The translations under genes and the position numbers were made by a program. 45,528 nt of DNA from Acidobacteriota bacterium (GTDB lineage Bacteria > Acidobacteriota > Polarisedimenticolia > Gp22-AA2): contig QHXX01000028.1 of the NCBI GenBank assembly GCA_003223135.1, positions 1 through 45,528 of the forward strand, read 5' to 3'. Positions 41,727-45,528 of this stretch are shown here, in pieces. Each line of letters begins with the position of its first letter. Position 1 is the first letter of the stretch. The notes under the pieces were generated by a model. The model saw nothing but the letters and a program-made list of their open reading frames with translations. It had not been told where the DNA came from and did no database searches.

Positions 41727-42485
41727 GTGGCGTTCGACGACACGGATATCGGTGGCGGGTCCGCGCGCTTCCCAACCACGCGCGTCTCGGCCGTCCTCGG
41801 GGCGCAAAGCGCCGAGCCTGAGGTGCGGGCCCGCTCCTTCGGCGCCCTGGTCGCGGCGTACTGGAAGCCGGTCTACAAGCACGTCCGCATCCGCTGGAAG
41901 AAATCGAACGAGGACGCGAAGGACCTGACGCAGGCCTTCTTCATGCGCGCCATGGAGAAGGATTTCTTCGACGCCTATGACAAGGAGAAGGGCCGTTTCC
42001 GCACCTTCCTGCGCACCTGTCTCGATCGTTTCCTGAGCAACGAGGACAAGGCGGAAAAGCGCCTGAAGCGCGGCGGGGGCGGGGCCTTCCTGACGCTCGA
42101 TTTCGAGGGGGCCGAGGCCGAGATCGAGTCGACGCCGCCGCGCGGGGATCCCGAGCAGTCCTTCGACAGAGAGTGGGTCAGGAGCCTGTTCGGTCTGGCG
42201 ATTGAGGCTCTGCGCGCCGACTGCGCGGCGCGCGGCAAGGAGGTCCACTTCCGCCTGTTCGAGCGCTACGATCTCGACGACTCGGGCGGCGGACGGCCGA
42301 CCTACGCGGCCCTGGCGTCGGAGTTCGGGCTCAAGACGACCGACGTGACCAACCACCTGGCGTTCGCGCGGCGCGAATTCCGCCGCGTTCTGCTCCAGAC
42401 GCTGTGGGAGCTGACCGCCGGCGACGAGGAATTCCGCCGCGAGGCGCGCCTCCTTCTGGGCGCCGAACCAGAGCAGCCGGCGTGA
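41727..42485 (+). CDS. ECF-type RNA polymerase sigma factor
   Basis: The 252-residue product has a region-2-like segment ('SFGALVAAYWKPVYKHVRIRWKKSNEDAKDLTQAFFMRAME', about 33-75, with 'FRTFLRTCLDRFLSNE'), a charged linker, and a region-4 helix-turn-helix ('YAALASEFGLKTTDVTNHLAFARREFRRVLLQTL', about 193-226). This is the ECF class found beside Ser/Thr kinases, and a kinase gene starts 34 nt downstream. The frame has no ATG in a good position; GTG at 41727 gives VAFDDTDIGG and lies right after a TATATA. No anti-sigma gene is seen, so phosphorylation by the neighbour kinase is a possible control. Confidence 0.82.
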   Translation: MAFDDTDIGGGSARFPTTRVSAVLGAQSAEPEVRARSFGALVAAYWKPVYKHVRIRWKKSNEDAKDLTQAFFMRAMEKDFFDAYDKEKGRFRTFLRTCLDRFLSNEDKAEKRLKRGGGGAFLTLDFEGAEAEIESTPPRGDPEQSFDREWVRSLFGLAIEALRADCAARGKEVHFRLFERYDLDDSGGGRPTYAALASEFGLKTTDVTNHLAFARREFRRVLLQTLWELTAGDEEFRREARLLLGAEPEQPA

Positions 42486-42519
42486 GGGAAGGTGGCTTCC
42501 GGATAGCCGCTGAGGACCC

Positions 42520-43506
42520 GTGCTGAGTGACGAAGTCGTCCGCCATCTCAAAGAGGTTGCCGACCTGCCCGACCTGGCGGGCACCCGGTACCGGATACTG
42601 CGCCGGCTCGGCCAGGGCGGCATGGGGAGCGTTTATCTCGCGGAGGATACGGAGCTCCGGCGCGAGGTGGCGCTCAAAGCCCTGTCGATCCCCGACTCCT
42701 CGGGGGACCTCGCCTCGCGCCTGCTGGTCGAAGCGCGTCTTCTGGCACGCCTCGAGCACCCGAACATCGTGCCGATCCACGACGTCGGCACGCTTCCCGA
42801 CGGTCGCGTCTACTACGTGATGACCTACGTGCGGGGCAGGAGGCTCGACGCGTGGAGACACGAGGCGCCGGCCCGTCCGGTCTATCTAAGGTTGTTCCAG
42901 AAAGTCTGCGACGCGGTCGACTTCGCCAACGCGCGCGGTATCGTGCATCGCGACCTGAAGCCAGAGAACGTCATGGTGGGGCCGTTCGGCGAGGCGCTGG
43001 TGATGGACTGGGGCGTGGCGAAGGTGCAGGACGCGGCCGAGGAGCGTGGGGTGCTCGTCGGCACGCCGGCCTACATGGCCCCCGAGCAGGCGAGCGGTCT
43101 CACGACGCTGATCGACCAGCGCACCGACGTGTACGCCCTGGGCGCCATCCTCTATTACCTCCTGTCCGGCCGCCCGCCTTACGATGCCGCCGCGCACGCG
43201 GGGGCGCTCCAACAGGTCGTGCAGGGGCCGCCGCGGCCGCTGCGGCAGATCGACCCGGCGATCCCGAGGCCCCTCGCGGCGATCTGCGCCCGGGCGATGG
43301 CCCGCCTGGCGCGTGACCGCTACACGACGGCGCGCGAGCTCTCCGAGGACATCGACCGCTTCCTCGACCGGCTTCCTGTCTACGCGCACCGCGAAACGCC
43401 CCTCGAGCGCTCCGCGCGCTTTCTCGACCGCAACCGCGTCCTGGTCTACTTGGTGGGGGCCTACCTGCTGATGCGGGTGATCGTCGTCCTGGTGACCGCG
43501 AGATAG
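42520..43506 (+). CDS. Hanks-type Ser/Thr protein kinase with C-terminal membrane anchor
   Basis: The 328-residue kinase has glycine loop GQGGMGSVYLAED (31-43), catalytic Lys53 in VALKAL, HRDLKPEN at 143-150, DWG (in place of DFG) at 163-165, GTPAYMAPEQ and the usual downstream lobe. A single helix (about 306-327, LVYLVGAYLLMRVIVVLV) anchors it with no extracytoplasmic domain. The GTG start has no strong ribosome site, and the gene follows the sigma-factor gene by 34 nt, so the two are probably one operon. Confidence 0.92.
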   Translation: MLSDEVVRHLKEVADLPDLAGTRYRILRRLGQGGMGSVYLAEDTELRREVALKALSIPDSSGDLASRLLVEARLLARLEHPNIVPIHDVGTLPDGRVYYVMTYVRGRRLDAWRHEAPARPVYLRLFQKVCDAVDFANARGIVHRDLKPENVMVGPFGEALVMDWGVAKVQDAAEERGVLVGTPAYMAPEQASGLTTLIDQRTDVYALGAILYYLLSGRPPYDAAAHAGALQQVVQGPPRPLRQIDPAIPRPLAAICARAMARLARDRYTTARELSEDIDRFLDRLPVYAHRETPLERSARFLDRNRVLVYLVGAYLLMRVIVVLVTAR

Positions 43507-43513
43507 CGCGCGT

Positions 43514-44425
43514 TCACGGGATCTCCATCGTTCCTTCGCTCACCATCACCGAGGCACCGCCGACGCCGATCTCCGTGATCGCGCCCTCGTTCTTGTGGAC
43601 CTCGATCTCCAGGAGGCTCGGGCGTCCCATCTCGAACCCCTGCTCGACGATGAAGCGGAGGGTACCGTTGCGCCGCGGGTCGCGGATCCCCAGGTAGCCA
43701 CCGAGGGCCGTTGCAGCGCTTCCGGTGGCGGGGTCTTCCGCGACACCGACCGCGGGGCCGAACATGCGGGCGCGCAGGTCGTGCCCCGAGTGCTCGGCAT
43801 CGAACGCGAAGACATAAACGTGTGGCGACCAGTACAGCGCCAGCATCTTCTCCCACACCTCGAGCCTCAGCCAGGCGCGCCGCACGGCGTCGCGGCCCGC
43901 CAGCGGGATGAGCAGGAACGGCAGACCGCAGGAGACCCCCTGCGGCCCTCGCGGCTCGTCGAGCAGGTCCTCCGGATCGAGCGACAGCATGGCGGCCAGG
44001 TCGGCGCGCGCGGGCGGCGGCGGTCCGAACTCGGGCGGGCGCGGGGCCACGAGCTCGGCGAACACCGGACGGCCGTCCCGCGCACGGACGCGCACAGGCA
44101 CCGGCCCCGCCTCCTCCTCGAGGACGAAGCGAGTCCACTCTCCCTCGAGACGGAGCTCGCCGATCGAGGCCAGGACGAACGCCGTGCCGATCGTCGGGTG
44201 TCCTGCGAACGGGACCTCGGCCTGAGGCGTGAAGATGCGAAGCCGCCGTGTGTGCGCGGGCGAGTCAGGCGGCAGGACGAACACCGTCTCCGAGAAGTTG
44301 AACTCGCGCGCCGCCTGCTGCATCTCGGGGGTCGCAAGTGCCCGCCCGTCCGGGAAGACGGCGAGCTGGTTCCCTCCGAAGATGCGGTCGGTGAAGACGT
44401 CGGCGGTCAGGTAGCGATGACGCAT
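43514..44425 (-). CDS. PhzF-family isomerase/epimerase-like protein
   Basis: The 303-residue product has the diaminopimelate-epimerase-like twin domains of PhzF: '[23 protein letters not shown]' at the start, catalytic-type Glu46 in FNFSETVFV, '[21 protein letters not shown]' (about 65-85), and the second-half '[24 protein letters not shown]'. PhzF proper acts in phenazine synthesis, but most family members are of unknown substrate; no phenazine genes are near. It converges with the kinase gene by 7 nt. Confidence 0.92.
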   Translation of the reverse strand: MRHRYLTADVFTDRIFGGNQLAVFPDGRALATPEMQQAAREFNFSETVFVLPPDSPAHTRRLRIFTPQAEVPFAGHPTIGTAFVLASIGELRLEGEWTRFVLEEEAGPVPVRVRARDGRPVFAELVAPRPPEFGPPPPARADLAAMLSLDPEDLLDEPRGPQGVSCGLPFLLIPLAGRDAVRRAWLRLEVWEKMLALYWSPHVYVFAFDAEHSGHDLRARMFGPAVGVAEDPATGSAATALGGYLGIRDPRRNGTLRFIVEQGFEMGRPSLLEIEVHKNEGAITEIGVGGASVMVSEGTMEIP

Positions 44426-44557
44426 GTCGGCCCGAGGGGCAGAGACTAGCGCCCCGGCATCGCGGACGTCAAGGCGACCTCGTAAAGGAACGCGCGCGGG
44501 CGTGTAAGAGTAGAGTGAAGAGAACGTGACTCACCTTCACCTCAAGGAGGACTCTCC

Positions 44558-44926
44558 ATGTCCAAACCGTTGCTCGGGCTCGTTCTCGGGGCGGCACTCG
44601 GACTTCTCGACGGCTTCGGCGCCTTCATGTATCCGGGTGTCAGGTCGATGATGCTGTCGATCATCATCGGCTCGACCTTCAAGGGGCTCGTCACCGGTTT
44701 CGCGACCGGATATTTCCAGTCGAGACTGCGCTCGCTGCCGCTCGGGATCCTGTTCGGCCTGACGGTCGGCCTGGCGCTCAGTTACGCGGTCGCCGCGATG
44801 AGTCCCGACCTTGAGGGCCGCTACTACTACCTCGAAATCATGCTACCCGGAAGTACCCTCGGAGCGATCGTCGGCTACGCCACCCACAGGTTCGGCCGCA
44901 TGCCGCAGCGTCGGGAGTCGGCATGA
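44558..44926 (+). CDS. Small multi-pass membrane protein of unknown function
   Basis: The 122-residue product has about four membrane helices (roughly 4-25, 32-55, 60-82, 95-112) with small-residue-rich faces and no cofactor motif. AAGGAGGA lies 7 nt before the ATG. Its TGA overlaps the ATG of the next gene (ATGA), so the two are translationally coupled. Confidence 0.7.
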   Translation: MSKPLLGLVLGAALGLLDGFGAFMYPGVRSMMLSIIIGSTFKGLVTGFATGYFQSRLRSLPLGILFGLTVGLALSYAVAAMSPDLEGRYYYLEIMLPGSTLGAIVGYATHRFGRMPQRRESA

Positions 44927-45489
44927 CCATTCGGCTGCTGTTCGCCCTCTGTTGCGTCCTCTTCATCCTTGCGATCGTGCCGGCGATGGCCCAGGAGGTG
45001 CGGAACACGTCGTACACGACGAGGACAGGCGAACGGGTGCTGCGGATTGAAACGGTCCTGCCCGTCCCTGCCGCGGAGGTGTGGAGCGCATTCGCGACCG
45101 AGGCAGGGGCGAGACTCTGGATGGCACCGGTGGTAAAACTCGACCTGCGTACCGGCGGATCACTGCGGACTCGCTACGAGGCCAAAGGATCCATCGGCGA
45201 GCCTGGCACGATTGTGCTGGGCATACTCAACTACATCGAGGAGGAACTGATCACCTTCAAGGTGACCCTCAACGAGACATTCCCGGATTCCATCCGCCGA
45301 GAGGATAAAGACCTTCAGGAAATTGTGCAGATCATACGGATCGGACCGGCGAACACAAAAGTCGTCTCTTCAATGCTGGGTTGGGGAAGAGGGAAGGCAT
45401 GGGACGACGCGTACAGGTTCTTCGCCAAGGGCAACGAATGGACCTACAAACAATTGGCCGGGTCTCTGACGAGAAGAGACGGGCCATAG
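44923..45489 (+). CDS. Exported SRPBCC/AHSA1-like protein
   Basis: The 188-residue product has a signal peptide (LLFALCCVLFILAIVPAMAQ) and a START-like domain of the AHSA1/SRPBCC type ('ETVLPVPAAEVWSAFATEAGARLWMAPVVKLDLRTGGSLRTRYE', with later beta strands and a C-terminal helix). Such domains bind hydrophobic ligands in the cytoplasm as a rule; export is unusual. It is coupled to the small membrane protein before it and is the last complete gene in the window. Confidence 0.8.
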   Translation: MTIRLLFALCCVLFILAIVPAMAQEVRNTSYTTRTGERVLRIETVLPVPAAEVWSAFATEAGARLWMAPVVKLDLRTGGSLRTRYEAKGSIGEPGTIVLGILNYIEEELITFKVTLNETFPDSIRREDKDLQEIVQIIRIGPANTKVVSSMLGWGRGKAWDDAYRFFAKGNEWTYKQLAGSLTRRDGP

Positions 45490-45528
45490 CGGCAGTTAGG
45501 CGGTAGGCATACACTGACGAAGCGCAAC

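Noticed and set aside
1-45528. CRISPR arrays, insertion sequences, prophage or attachment sites
   Set aside because: I saw no regularly spaced repeats, transposase or integrase motifs, or flanking duplications on reading both strands.

Overview
The window looks like chromosomal DNA from a high-GC Gram-negative bacterium. It encodes outer-membrane and periplasmic proteins (a beta-barrel porin, several lipoproteins, a TolC/MFP/RND efflux set), a bactofilin and many TPR proteins. The gene style (ECF sigma plus Ser/Thr kinase pair, TPR proteins, M1 and M49 lipoprotein-type peptidases, small secreted unknowns) suggests Acidobacteriota or a neighbouring deep soil or sediment lineage. That is an inference: there is no rRNA or tRNA in the window. 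I see no insertion sequence, prophage, integrase or CRISPR array.

Layout. 1-6.9 kb: an alginate-export-type porin, two tandem paralogous lipoproteins, a small secreted protein, two TPR proteins and a histone H1-like basic protein. 6.9-13.4 kb (minus strand): ATP sulfurylase behind a Cys-codon leader peptide and terminator, glycerophosphodiesterase, BipA GTPase, a methyltransferase and a bactofilin. 13.7-19.4 kb: a secreted HEAT-like protein, a membrane-fused M1 peptidase, a probable structured non-coding RNA and TtcA. 19.7-24.9 kb: HU, an NtrY/NtrC-type two-component pair with an adjacent TPR gene under a candidate sigma-54 promoter, and a small membrane protein. 25.0-32.2 kb: a lipase-like lipoprotein and a peptide-use cluster (M49 dipeptidyl peptidase, OPT transporter, APC permease). 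32.3-40.4 kb: a Nudix-Rdx fusion and a tightly overlapping efflux operon (TolC, MFP, RND, response regulator, kinase) whose RND gene is broken. 40.4-45.5 kb: a CPA2-type antiporter, ECF sigma and Ser/Thr kinase, a PhzF-family enzyme, and a membrane protein coupled to an exported START-like protein.

The most notable signal is the leader of the ATP sulfurylase gene (8651-8940). A good sigma-70 promoter drives a 42-codon leader ORF with three consecutive Cys codons. A perfect 12-bp terminator hairpin with a U-run then sits just ahead of the sulfurylase ribosome binding site. The last codons of the leader are complementary over 11 nt to the loop and 3' arm of that terminator. This is the layout expected for cysteine-sensing transcription attenuation of sulfate activation. 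The second is a roughly 187-nt structured RNA at 18342-18528 with its own promoter and terminator.
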